Below are positions 1 to 6,692 of a DNA stretch of 17,833 nucleotides, in pieces. A program made the position numbers and the translations under genes. Below the pieces are notes generated by a model. It searched no databases and was not told the origin of the DNA. It saw only the letters and a list, made by a program, of their open reading frames with translations. Source of the DNA: JAWXBR01 sp046595995 (GTDB lineage: Bacteria; Bacteroidota; Ignavibacteria; Kapaibacteriales; Kapaibacteriaceae). Positions within the stretch are counted from its first letter, which is position 1, and every line of letters starts with the position of its first letter. The stretch lies in contig JBKJNB010000154.1 of the NCBI GenBank assembly GCA_046595995.1, positions 1 through 17,833 on the forward strand, in the 5' to 3' direction.

Positions 1-1
1 G

Positions 2-82
2 AACCTGACAACAGGTGTCTACAACTACACGATCGCTGCAGGCAACTTCGTTGCAACGCAGCAACTGATCGTTGTGAAGTAA
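2..82 (+). CDS. C-terminal end of a secreted protein, T9SS-type sorting tail (5' partial)
   Basis: The frame starting at base 2 is open from the window edge to a TAA at 80-82 and encodes 26 residues that include GVYNYTI and end in LIVVK. The pattern (glycine-valine-tyrosine strand, then a hydrophobic strand ending in a basic residue at the very C-terminus) is typical of type IX secretion C-terminal domains in Bacteroidota, which direct export across the outer membrane and are then removed. Only the last strands are visible, so the body of the protein and its function are unknown. A strong terminator follows at 132-171. The last codons are duplicated in frame downstream of the stop (see the repeat at 63-118). 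Confidence 0.6.
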   Translation, partial: NLTTGVYNYTIAAGNFVATQQLIVVK

Positions 83-118
83 GCCCTACATGGGAATGAA
101 CCGATCGTTGTGAAGTAA
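63..118 (+). repeat. 20-bp direct repeat spanning a stop codon, 36-bp period
   Basis: Bases 63-82 and 99-118 match at 19 of 20 positions; the only difference is T66 versus C102. The period is 36 bp, exactly 12 codons. The first copy contains the TAA that ends the upstream gene. The second lies in the same frame and repeats IVVK followed by TAA. Confidence 0.8.
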
Positions 119-131
119 CCCTTCGCAAATC

Positions 132-171
132 AAAAAGCCCCGTCTGCACATGCAGTCGGGGCTTTCTTTTT
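132..171. terminator. Bidirectional rho-independent terminator between convergent genes
   Basis: The arm AAAGCCCCG (134-142) pairs with CGGGGCTTT (157-165). After a T/T mismatch, an inner CTGC/GCAG stem (144-147 and 152-155) closes an ACAT loop. A T-rich run (167-171) follows on the + strand and an A-run (132-136) precedes it, which gives a U-tract on the minus transcript. It sits between the + gene ending at 82 and the minus gene ending at 225, so it can serve both. Confidence 0.9.
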
Positions 172-181
172 GCGAGTACGT

Positions 182-260
182 CAGGAACTTAGCGTTAGTC
201 AACGGTCTGCCATCCAACAGGAACTTAGCGTAAGTCAACTGTCTGCCATCCGACAGGAAC
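182..260 (-). repeat. 36-bp imperfect tandem duplication at the 3' end of the LolA-like gene
   Basis: Copy 182-217 and copy 218-253 match at 33 of 36 positions, and a third partial copy (CAGGAAC) follows at 254-260. On the minus strand the first-read copy encodes PVGWQTVD then Leu-Arg-stop. The second copy, in the same frame after the stop, encodes VPVGWQTVD-stop. One base difference (232 versus 196) turns the TAA of one copy into TTA (Leu) in the other. Confidence 0.85.
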
Positions 261-818
261 ACTGTATGTGAACGTAGAAGCAGGCATTGATCTGTTTAGA
301 ACGAGCTTCGATAGGTGCCATGTCGTTGTCGTGCCGTATTCGTTAATGCTTACTGACGTAATGACATTCTTGCGATCGAGTATAATATCAACCTGGTGAA
401 TGTTTGCAATTACGGCGTCCTCCCGTGGAGCTGTAAGACGAATCGTCGATGCCTTTTTCGACGTGCTGATAAGTGTAGGGCGATAGATGTTGAGCATGAG
501 AAAAAACACACGCTCCAATGAGACATCTTCAGACGTTGCCTTGTACGTATTCATAACAACGGTCTTCGTGAATGGCATAACGTTCCATACAGTTTTGCCA
601 TCGCATACAATGGTGCGGTCCGTCAACCTTATGTTGTACAAGCCCCCTCTTCGCGCCTTTATCGATCCACGAACACCGCTGGCATCGCGGAACGAGCAGG
701 CAACACTTGTTAGCTTCGTGTACCTCGCTTGAAATGCATCTATTGCATCTCTAGCAGTAAGTGGCATGGTAAGAACCACTGCGGCGAGAGCAGCAGCACA
801 TGAGGTTCGAGTTAGCAT
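225..818 (-). CDS. lolA: LolA-like outer-membrane lipoprotein carrier protein
   Basis: This 197-residue protein has an N-terminal signal segment (about residues 1-22, rich in Ala, Val and Leu) and then an LolA-like core. That core includes RGSIKARRGGLYNIRL, TIVCDGKTVW near residues 68-77 and a VVMN strand, matching the LolA pattern of a half-barrel that shelters lipoprotein acyl chains. LolA carries lipoproteins through the periplasm from the LolCDE transporter to the outer membrane. Length is close to E. coli LolA (about 200). AGGA lies 6 nt before the ATG. It is the last gene of a minus-strand unit, 28 nt after the DUF3108 gene, and terminates at 132-171. The C-terminus seems to have gained two residues through a tandem duplication that destroyed an older stop. 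A relative of LolA with another envelope role is possible. Confidence 0.8.
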   Translation of the reverse strand: MLTRTSCAAALAAVVLTMPLTARDAIDAFQARYTKLTSVACSFRDASGVRGSIKARRGGLYNIRLTDRTIVCDGKTVWNVMPFTKTVVMNTYKATSEDVSLERVFFLMLNIYRPTLISTSKKASTIRLTAPREDAVIANIHQVDIILDRKNVITSVSINEYGTTTTWHLSKLVLNRSMPASTFTYSVPVGWQTVDLR

Positions 819-846
819 AGTTGTTCCTGGTAAAACCTAGGCAGAC

Positions 847-1656
847 TTAGTCTGAGACCTTTGATGTTAACGTACCTCGGAGACCTTTGTAGCCTGTTAG
901 TTCGGCGTCAACAGTGCCGATTAGAATCTTTGAACTCACCTTGATAGGAATCTTGCGGTCATCGTCGGAGAGCCAGATTAGGATGCGGCCTTCGGACTTA
1001 AAAAGGCCACCTTTTTTAATAATCGGCTCGATTACAATCGTCTTGAATGTACCGGCCTCTACTTCAATCTTCTGGCGCCCGAGCACCACGATTTGTAGAT
1101 CGTGCGTCTCACGGTCGAAGAAGTTCTGCATCTTAATCACGTCGCCCTTCTTCATGTTGTGAAGATCGTAGGTGCGCACATGGTATAGCGCCGACACAAC
1201 ATCGTGTACAAACGGAGGGATTTTGAACGTGCCCTCTGTTGTGATTGCACGATGGCCTTCTTGATCGAACGCAGCGGCGAAATCCTTCGAGTAGCCACCC
1301 TCACGAATAGTCTGTTCAAACCGCCACGGAAAGAGTCCGTCTATGTCGACCATCGTACGATAACGATCGCGCACCTTGTAGAGGAACTCAAGACTCGCAA
1401 GCGACGCAACGTCGAATCGAATGTCGTAGCACTGGCGGCTGTTGGTTACTATTGGTTCCTTGCCGACTTGAAATACAGCGTAGCCTGCCGTTATGAACTT
1501 GTAGCCAACCGAGTATTCAAGACGTTCTCCGAAACCGAACGCGTCGTTCTTTATGGCACGTAGGGGAGTCGGATCGGTTGCTGAAGCAGCAACGCACATT
1601 GCAAATGCGACGACTGAAGTCATCACGGTGCGCACGGTATAGAGGGTTAGTGTCAT
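847..1656 (-). CDS. DUF3108 family exported protein
   Basis: This 269-residue protein has an N-terminal hydrophobic segment resembling a signal peptide (MTSVVAFAMCVAASATDP around residues 12-29). It contains FGFGERLEYSVGYKFITAGY near residues 40-60 and a C-terminal GRILIWLSDDDRKIPIKV segment, both characteristic of DUF3108, a family of predicted periplasmic beta-rich proteins without an established function. The gene starts 8 nt after the DUF2130 stop and 28 nt before the LolA-like gene, so the three are almost certainly cotranscribed. The LolA neighbour suggests an envelope role, but this is inference. The start is uncertain: Met12 (ATG ending at 1623) would also leave an intact signal peptide, and neither start has a clear Shine-Dalgarno sequence. 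Confidence 0.8.
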   Translation of the reverse strand: MTLTLYTVRTVMTSVVAFAMCVAASATDPTPLRAIKNDAFGFGERLEYSVGYKFITAGYAVFQVGKEPIVTNSRQCYDIRFDVASLASLEFLYKVRDRYRTMVDIDGLFPWRFEQTIREGGYSKDFAAAFDQEGHRAITTEGTFKIPPFVHDVVSALYHVRTYDLHNMKKGDVIKMQNFFDRETHDLQIVVLGRQKIEVEAGTFKTIVIEPIIKKGGLFKSEGRILIWLSDDDRKIPIKVSSKILIGTVDAELTGYKGLRGTLTSKVSD

Positions 1657-1664
1657 AGCTGAAT

Positions 1665-2846
1665 CTACGGACGAAGGGCTGACGGTTCTCTTGCGTCGGT
1701 GGTGGGAGCTTCTAGTTGACGCACCTCAAGGATCTCGCTGCCAGCAATACCCTTAATGGAGCCGTGAAGGTGGACAGTGTTTAGCATAACCTTTTCGAGC
1801 TGCTTCTCGCGTTGCTTCCAATTTTTCTCTGCCTGCATTCTTTCGCGCTCGAGATCTCCACGCATTGTTGTAAACGCTTCCACAATGGCTTCGATCTGCA
1901 TGCGAAACTCATTGCCTGTGAGGTACTGATAAAGCATGGCCATCTTCTCGCCTTTGTTCTCCTGACTGGCCGTTGCGTTCGAAACGTTCAGGACCATTGT
2001 GCGCAACACATGGCATAACGCCTTGAATTCATCGAACCGACAAATCCAGACCCCCTGAACGTTCCCAAATCGCTCCATACTCTTTGGCATCACATCGCTC
2101 ACGAGCACACCGACGTCAGCGCCACGCGCACGCATGTCCTGTTTTAACTTTCCGATCCATTCGTCGCTGAAGTTTTTAGTGCGTTTGCTCTCGTAGTAGA
2201 TCGAGCCAACGGGACGTCCAGCGTCGCACACAACATGCAAGCAGTCAGCACCTTTCTGACCCTTACCAATAGCCTGAATGTCGTCGAGAGGGAAGGCCGA
2301 TCGCAAAAACTCTTCGATGGCTAGTTCTAGAATCTCGCCTTGCATCTGCTGCGAACCTTGCTCGGCTTTTCGGCGCATTTCTTCGGCTAGGCGGAGTTGG
2401 TCGTCGTACTTCTTCTGCAGCTCACGGTTCTGAATCTCGAAACGTTCGGCTTCCTCCTTACGTTCGCGCTCGTAACGCTCAACGTCCTGCTTGCGTTCGC
2501 GATCGTAGCGTTCAGCTTCCTGCTTGCGTTCTAGTCCGTGGCGTTCTTGTTCCTGACGCTTGATGCGTTCTTCGACCAACTGCTGTTCTTGAAGAACGCG
2601 CTTGCGAATGTCGAGCTCCATCTCTTCTGCCTGCTCGCGATGCACACGTTCCAGTTCGAGGTGAGCCACTTCTAGCGACTTGAACTTGATTGTGTCGGCT
2701 TTACGCTGCAAAGCGAGAACCTCTGCATCGCGCGCTGATTTAACCTCGAATTCTTGTCGAAGCTGACGTTCGATGTCGTGCTTCACAAGCTTGTCGATAT
2801 CGATGGGCTCCCCACACTTGGGGCACGTTATCTGCGATGTTGACAT
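1665..2846 (-). CDS. DUF2130 protein: zinc-ribbon start, long coiled coil, PD-(D/E)XK-like domain
   Basis: This 393-residue protein begins with a CPKCG knuckle (Cys8, Cys11) and continues into a charged Glu/Arg/Gln-rich coiled coil (about 20-165). A compact domain (about 165-300) then carries QGEILELAIEEF, KGQKGADCLHVV and IYYESKRTKNFS. The order Glu171, Asp201, Glu219-Ser-Lys221 matches the PD-(D/E)XK arrangement recognised in DUF2130, so a nuclease-type fold is likely; the substrate is unknown. I start at ATG 2844-2846 because upstream codons in this frame translate the tRNA gene (MQRTHNPLVAGSNPARPT is tRNA-derived) and CPKCG sits close behind this Met in the family. The start lies 2 nt after the tRNA 3' end, with no free space for a ribosome-binding site. 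Three 33-bp units repeat in the coil. Confidence 0.85.
   Translation of the reverse strand: MSTSQITCPKCGEPIDIDKLVKHDIERQLRQEFEVKSARDAEVLALQRKADTIKFKSLEVAHLELERVHREQAEEMELDIRKRVLQEQQLVEERIKRQEQERHGLERKQEAERYDRERKQDVERYERERKEEAERFEIQNRELQKKYDDQLRLAEEMRRKAEQGSQQMQGEILELAIEEFLRSAFPLDDIQAIGKGQKGADCLHVVCDAGRPVGSIYYESKRTKNFSDEWIGKLKQDMRARGADVGVLVSDVMPKSMERFGNVQGVWICRFDEFKALCHVLRTMVLNVSNATASQENKGEKMAMLYQYLTGNEFRMQIEAIVEAFTTMRGDLERERMQAEKNWKQREKQLEKVMLNTVHLHGSIKGIAGSEILEVRQLEAPTTDAREPSALRP
2430..2528 (-). repeat. Three 33-bp tandem units encoding an 11-residue coiled-coil repeat
   Basis: Units begin at 2430, 2463 and 2496 and encode RKQEAERYDRE, RKQDVERYERE and RKEEAERFEIQ in reading order. The second and third DNA units (2463-2495 and 2496-2528) are the most alike, which points to recent duplication inside the DUF2130 coil. 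Eleven residues make a hendecad, a period compatible with a continuous coiled coil. Confidence 0.8.
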
Positions 2847-2848
2847 CG

Positions 2849-2921
2849 TGGGCCTGGCCGGATTTGAACCAGCGACCAACGGATTATGAGTCCGCTGCAC
2901 TAACCGCTGTGCTACAGGCCC
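2849..2921 (-). tRNA. tRNA with CAT anticodon, most likely tRNA-Ile2 (lysidine type)
   Basis: Read on the minus strand, the 73-nt cloverleaf is complete: acceptor GGGCCTG/CAGGCCC, D stem GCAC/GTGC, anticodon stem GCGGA/TCCGT around loop CTCATAA, variable TGGTC, T stem GCTGG/CCGGC with loop TTCAAAT, discriminator A, and no encoded CCA. CAT could mean Met or Ile2. The variable loop, T arm, D loop, G27-U43 pair, and C4-G69 and C5-G68 pairs resemble E. coli ileX (compared from memory) more than elongator tRNA-Met, so an AUA-reading tRNA modified by TilS is favoured. It lies 13 nt after the barrel-protein stop and 2 nt before the DUF2130 start, inside an apparent operon. Confidence 0.93.
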
Positions 2922-2934
2922 TGGCGCTGTTGAG

Positions 2935-3714
2935 TTAGTTGAAGAGGCCTACAAAGAGGCCTAGCTGTGCTGAGAACGCTGATATTTTGATGTTCTCGGG
3001 TACGCCGGCGACATTCACAGTACGATCGAGCTGCCAGTCACTACCCGCAACTTGAAGCGTATATGCCGCCTGTGCACGCAGGGCCACCCAGGGCGCAATT
3101 GCATACTCGATATTCAAGCGTGGCACAACGGCCAGCGCGCTTCGACGCATCTCTGAGAAAGCCGTCGGAGAAGGGGCTAGCGTCGATGGGTTGGTAAGGT
3201 CTGCCCATGCAGCCGAAGAAGTGGCTTGATAGGTTGCAATCGTTTGTGTAGACCAGCAAAAGCCAGCGCCGGGAATAATTGAAAGTGAACGCACAGGAAC
3301 CCATGCATAGTCAGCGTGTACTGTACGCGAGCCAACGGAGTATTCCATGGTTCGGTTAACCGTGTCAGCACCAGCTGCCATGCGGGCTTCTGACGACGCG
3401 CTGCCGGTGATCCACGAAAAACCTATGCGCACATTCGGAATAATACCAATTGCCGTGAACAGCTCGACGCCTGCTTGAATGAACGGCGTTTTCAATTCTG
3501 AAAGGCCAAGTTCAGTAGCGCGGACATTCAGTGCGTCCATGTTCGGAAACGAAAACGAAACAACAGGTCCGACACCAATTGCGAAGTATGGTAATGATTC
3601 GTCCTTTAGAGAAACGCCTTCATCGAACGTCAGTTCGTCGAGACGATCGTCCTGTGCAAATGCCGGAACCGCAAGTGCTAGACAAAGCAGCGCTGCGAGC
3701 AGCGATTGATTCAT
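2935..3714 (-). CDS. Predicted outer-membrane beta-barrel protein, unknown function
   Basis: This 259-residue protein has a clear Sec signal peptide (MNQSLLAALLCLALAVPAFA, cleavage before Gln21). The rest consists of alternating hydrophobic/polar strands with aromatic ends (YFAIGVGPVVSFSF, IIPNVRIGFSW, LSIIPGAGFCW, AVVPRLNIEYAI, VALRAQAAYTLQVAG) and the chain ends FVGLFN. Size and pattern fit an 8-10-stranded outer-membrane barrel of the porin/OmpA-like superfamily; I cannot name a specific family. ATG at 3712-3714 is chosen because GGAG lies 6 nt upstream and the signal peptide begins there; an upstream in-frame ATG at 3726 lacks a ribosome site. A Bacteroidota-type -7 box lies at 3740-3747, so this is the first gene of the minus-strand unit that continues through the tRNA. 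Confidence 0.7.
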   Translation of the reverse strand: MNQSLLAALLCLALAVPAFAQDDRLDELTFDEGVSLKDESLPYFAIGVGPVVSFSFPNMDALNVRATELGLSELKTPFIQAGVELFTAIGIIPNVRIGFSWITGSASSEARMAAGADTVNRTMEYSVGSRTVHADYAWVPVRSLSIIPGAGFCWSTQTIATYQATSSAAWADLTNPSTLAPSPTAFSEMRRSALAVVPRLNIEYAIAPWVALRAQAAYTLQVAGSDWQLDRTVNVAGVPENIKISAFSAQLGLFVGLFN

Positions 3715-3739
3715 GAATGTCTCCATAGATATGTAAGAT

Positions 3740-3747
3740 CAAAGATA
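3740..3747 (-). promoter_or_regulatory. Bacteroidota-type -7 box (TATCTTTG) for the barrel protein-tRNA-DUF2130 unit
   Basis: The minus strand reads TATCTTTG, an exact match to TAnnTTTG. Transcription would begin near 3733, giving a leader of about 19 nt before the ATG at 3714, with GGAG inside it. I see no convincing -33 TTTG at the expected distance. Confidence 0.55.
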
Positions 3748-3770
3748 CGAACCGATCTACGGGAGCGGCG

Positions 3771-3793
3771 TATTTTGGTTCCCATACGAGGAG
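3771..3793 (+). promoter_or_regulatory. Possible promoter element and ribosome-binding site of manC
   Basis: TATTTTG at 3771-3777 resembles TAnnTTTG with one base missing from the spacer. GAGGAG at 3788-3793 is a strong Shine-Dalgarno sequence 4 nt before the manC ATG. The Shine-Dalgarno sequence is convincing; the promoter is weak evidence. Confidence 0.4.
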
Positions 3794-3797
3794 TACA

Positions 3798-4892
3798 ATG
3801 CAGCCAGTCTTAGCAGTAGTCATGGCAGGGGGCTTGGGTATGAGGCTCTGGCCTCGCAGCACCGAGCGCAAGCCCAAGCAGTTTGTTCATGTCATGGGCG
3901 AGGGAACCCTGATTCAGAACACGGTTGCTCGTCTGAAGCCGTTTATTCAGGCGGACGACGTGTACGTGGTTACCACAGACGATCTGGAGCAGCACGTTCG
4001 AGAGCAACTGCCCGCTGTTCCTGTGGACAATATCATTAAAGAGCCGTTCGGACGCAATACGGGACCTTGCATCGCTCTGGCGGCGACTGTCCTTCGGCAG
4101 ACCCACGACGACGACACCATTCTTGTGATTCTGCCGAGTGACCACGTCATTCAGAACATTCGTGAATTTCAATCCGTGCTTAATCGTGCATGCACGGCTG
4201 CAATGGCGCAGGCTTGTGTGGTAACGATTGGCGTAATGCCCACACGTCCGGAAACTGGATTCGGTTATATTCAAGTTGGTGATGATGTCGAGACAACGAA
4301 TCCGATTCTCGACGGACGTCTTCAGCATGTGCAAACCTTTGCAGAGAAGCCCGATTCTGCGACAGCGCAACGCTTTATCGACGCGGGTGACTTCGTGTGG
4401 AATAGCGGAATCTTTGTTGGACGAATTGGTGTGCTGCTCGATGCAATTCACAAACACCTTCCCGATCACGGTCCGCTGTTTCAATTGTACGCTCGGTCTA
4501 TCGGACACGATGATGAGCGCGATGTGCTCGAAAACGTCTACCGCCAGATTCGATCGATCTCTTTCGACATCGGCGTAATGGAGAAGGCTCAAAATGCTTG
4601 CGTAGTGGAGGGGGCTTTCGGATGGAGCGACGTCGGTACGTGGGATGAACTCTATCGCATGTCGATGAAAGACACGAAGAACAACGTACTCGAGGGTAAT
4701 GTCGTCACCCAGAATTCAACGAACTGCTTTGTAAACGGCTCCAGTGGCCGCTTGATTGGACTAGTGGGTGTCGACAATCTCATCGTTGTAGAAACCGAAA
4801 CGTCGATTCTAATCTGCGAACGTGGACAGAGTGAGAAGACACGCGACCTGGTCGAAATTCTACGTCGGCGTCACATAACACGACACCTTTGA
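3798..4892 (+). CDS. manC: Mannose-1-phosphate guanylyltransferase
   Basis: This 364-residue nucleotidyltransferase makes GDP-mannose from mannose-1-phosphate and GTP in the cytoplasm, supplying mannose, fucose or rhamnose donors for surface glycans. The N-terminal signature AGGLGMRLWPRSTERKPKQF (about residues 10-29) binds the nucleotide. Further family motifs are KEPFGRNTGPC, LPSDHVI, ETGFGYIQ, FAEKPD, FVWNSGIFV and GAFGWSDVGTWDEL. Length and the lack of a C-terminal cupin/isomerase domain mean it is the single-function form, not the bifunctional AlgA/ManC type. A GAGGAG Shine-Dalgarno sequence lies 4 nt before ATG. The RlpA-like gene begins 2 nt after its stop, so the two are coupled. No polysaccharide cluster is visible next to it. 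Confidence 0.95.
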   Translation: MQPVLAVVMAGGLGMRLWPRSTERKPKQFVHVMGEGTLIQNTVARLKPFIQADDVYVVTTDDLEQHVREQLPAVPVDNIIKEPFGRNTGPCIALAATVLRQTHDDDTILVILPSDHVIQNIREFQSVLNRACTAAMAQACVVTIGVMPTRPETGFGYIQVGDDVETTNPILDGRLQHVQTFAEKPDSATAQRFIDAGDFVWNSGIFVGRIGVLLDAIHKHLPDHGPLFQLYARSIGHDDERDVLENVYRQIRSISFDIGVMEKAQNACVVEGAFGWSDVGTWDELYRMSMKDTKNNVLEGNVVTQNSTNCFVNGSSGRLIGLVGVDNLIVVETETSILICERGQSEKTRDLVEILRRRHITRHL

Positions 4893-4894
4893 AT

Positions 4895-5575
4895 ATGCGC
4901 GCGCTTGTCGTCTCCGTTATCCTGGCTTCCGTTTGGGTCGTTCATGTACAAGAACGATCGAATGAAATGCGCAAGACTGCTGATAGCTTGCAAGCGGAGT
5001 TTAAAATTCAATGGAAGCGTTCTGACAGTATGCGTGTTTCGTCGATTCTGCTTCGTATGCGTGCCGATAGTTTAAGGCGAGAAGCTACTGCAGTGGATAC
5101 AATGCAGAAGAACGATAGTGTGTGGAAAGCCGACTCTTTGCGAGAGAATGCGTTACGCAGTCTTTATGATGCAGCCATCGTTTCTATGCGGCGAAAGAAT
5201 GCTGCCGTGCTTACTGCCTCTGATTCAATTACAGCCGCCATCATGGCAACGGAACCCGACTCGGGTGTTGCTTCGTTTTATGCTAATGCGTTTCACGGCA
5301 AGAAGACATCGAACGGCGAACTCTACGACATGAATGGTAAGTCGTGTGCGCACCGCTGGTTGCCGTTCGGCACTCTCGTGCGCGTGCGCAACCTCTCGAA
5401 CAACAAAGAAACTATAGTGCGTGTTAACGATAGAGGTCCGTGGAAGCACGGACGCATCATCGATGTATCGAAGGGCGCTGCGGAGGAGATAGACATGATT
5501 CGCACAGGTACTGCACGCGTGGAAATCTCCGTCGAACCTAAAGTGCCAGTGCTACCCGAAGGCCGCGAACCGTAG
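4895..5575 (+). CDS. rlpA: RlpA-like double-psi beta-barrel protein with Asp-Ser-rich coil
   Basis: This 226-residue protein has an N-terminal signal segment (about 1-19), a helical region (about 24-115) and an RlpA-like double-psi barrel (about 124-214). The barrel contains GVASFYANAFHGKKTSNGE, CAHRWLPFGTLVRVRNL and VRVNDRGPWKHGRIIDVSK, the core RlpA motifs, including the conserved His153 and Asp179. RlpA proteins are lytic transglycosylases or peptidoglycan binders acting at the septum or cell wall. No SPOR domain follows. No lipobox is obvious, so it may be soluble or membrane-anchored. The helical region repeats an xDS(L/M/V) motif (near residues 30, 44, 58, 74 and 80). I use ATG 4895, 2 nt after the manC stop; a TTG at 4889 in the same frame is an alternative. 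The stop lies 2 nt from the convergent gcvT stop. Confidence 0.85.
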   Translation: MRALVVSVILASVWVVHVQERSNEMRKTADSLQAEFKIQWKRSDSMRVSSILLRMRADSLRREATAVDTMQKNDSVWKADSLRENALRSLYDAAIVSMRRKNAAVLTASDSITAAIMATEPDSGVASFYANAFHGKKTSNGELYDMNGKSCAHRWLPFGTLVRVRNLSNNKETIVRVNDRGPWKHGRIIDVSKGAAEEIDMIRTGTARVEISVEPKVPVLPEGREP

Positions 5576-5577
5576 AA

Positions 5578-6666
5578 TTAGAGAAATGGCAACTTCTTGA
5601 CTTCCGCAGGGAAGGTCGTTCCGCGAGCCTTGATTTCTAGCTGCGTACCCGGCGAAGCGAGATCAACGCGAACGTACCCAAGACCAATACCCGTAGAGAG
5701 TCCGGGTGAGGTGTTGCCGCTGGTGACCTTGCCGACGGTCTCGCCATTACTCACGATTTCGTAACCAGCGCGAGGGATGAGCTTCTCACTTTTCATAGAG
5801 AAGCCGACCAGCTTGCGCTTCGGACCTTCTTCTTTTACACGGCCGACCACGTCACTGCCGTTGAAAGCCCCCTTGGCAAGCTTCGTTATCCAACCGAGTC
5901 CAGCTTCGATGGGGTTTGTCGTGTCATCGATGTCATTACCGTATAGACAGTATCCCTTTTCTAACCGGAGCGTGTCACGTGCGCCTAGACCAATCCATTT
6001 AATACCTGCGTCTGCGCCCGCAGTAAAGATTGCATTCGCGATGCCGATAGCAACGGGCACCGAGCCACGGAAATACAGTTCGAAACCTGGCTCGCCCGTG
6101 TAGCCCGTCCGCGAGATCATCATTGGTACACCGGCGAGTGTTCCGTTGACGAACGAATAGTATGCGATGTCGTCGAGGTTCGCCGACGTCAGCTTCTGCA
6201 GGGTTGCGACCGAACGCGGACCCTGCACCGCGAGAAGGTGCACATCGTCGCTGACATCGGTAACGGTTACATCAGGAAATTCTTTCGCGTTCTGTTGCAC
6301 CCAAGCAAGGTCTTTGTCGATGTTCGACCCGTTCACCACGAGCATATAATGGTCACCAAGATGGTACACCAGCAGATCGTCGACAATGCCACCATCTTCC
6401 GTGCACATAGCAGAATACTGGGCCTTGCCCGGGCTGAGCTTCGATGCGTCGTTTACTGTAATGCGCTGGATAAGGTCGAGAGCGTGGTCGCCGCGCACTT
6501 CGAACTCACCCATGTGTGACACATCGAACATACCAACGCCATTACGCACGGTCCGATGCTCATCGAGAATACCCGATGGATACTGGATGGGCATTTCGAA
6601 GCCGGCGAACGACACCATTTTTGCGCCAGCAGCAACGTGCAGGTCGTGGAAGGCAGTCTTCTTCAT
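5578..6666 (-). CDS. gcvT: Glycine cleavage system T protein (aminomethyltransferase)
   Basis: This 362-residue T-protein transfers the methylene group from the aminomethyl-lipoyl H-protein to tetrahydrofolate, releasing ammonia, as part of cytoplasmic glycine cleavage. Conserved features in order are FAGFEMPIQYPSGI (20-33), MFDVSHMGE (46-54), KAQYSAMCTEDGGIVDDLLVY (81-101, containing the catalytic Asp at about 96), ISRTGYTGEPGFELY (184-198), GLGARDTLRLEKGY (226-239) and NPIEAGLGW (251-259). Length equals that of bacterial GcvT. No gcvH or gcvP lies nearby, as is common where the genes are scattered. The ATG at 6666 is preceded by AGGA and by a TATATTTG -7 box at 6693-6700, so it has its own promoter. 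Confidence 0.97.
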   Translation of the reverse strand: MKKTAFHDLHVAAGAKMVSFAGFEMPIQYPSGILDEHRTVRNGVGMFDVSHMGEFEVRGDHALDLIQRITVNDASKLSPGKAQYSAMCTEDGGIVDDLLVYHLGDHYMLVVNGSNIDKDLAWVQQNAKEFPDVTVTDVSDDVHLLAVQGPRSVATLQKLTSANLDDIAYYSFVNGTLAGVPMMISRTGYTGEPGFELYFRGSVPVAIGIANAIFTAGADAGIKWIGLGARDTLRLEKGYCLYGNDIDDTTNPIEAGLGWITKLAKGAFNGSDVVGRVKEEGPKRKLVGFSMKSEKLIPRAGYEIVSNGETVGKVTSGNTSPGLSTGIGLGYVRVDLASPGTQLEIKARGTTFPAEVKKLPFL

Positions 6667-6692
6667 TCTTGATCCTATTGAACGATGGACGG

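Noticed and set aside
2847..2900. An 18-residue N-terminal extension of the DUF2130 protein reaching to 2900
   Set aside because: These codons lie inside the tRNA gene, and their translation is the usual spurious product of a tRNA read in this orientation. The family's CPKCG motif sits next to the Met at 2846.
3810..4592. A 260-codon open frame on the minus strand opposite manC
   Set aside because: It is antisense to a clear mannose-1-phosphate guanylyltransferase, has no recognisable motifs, and is explained by codon bias of the + strand gene.
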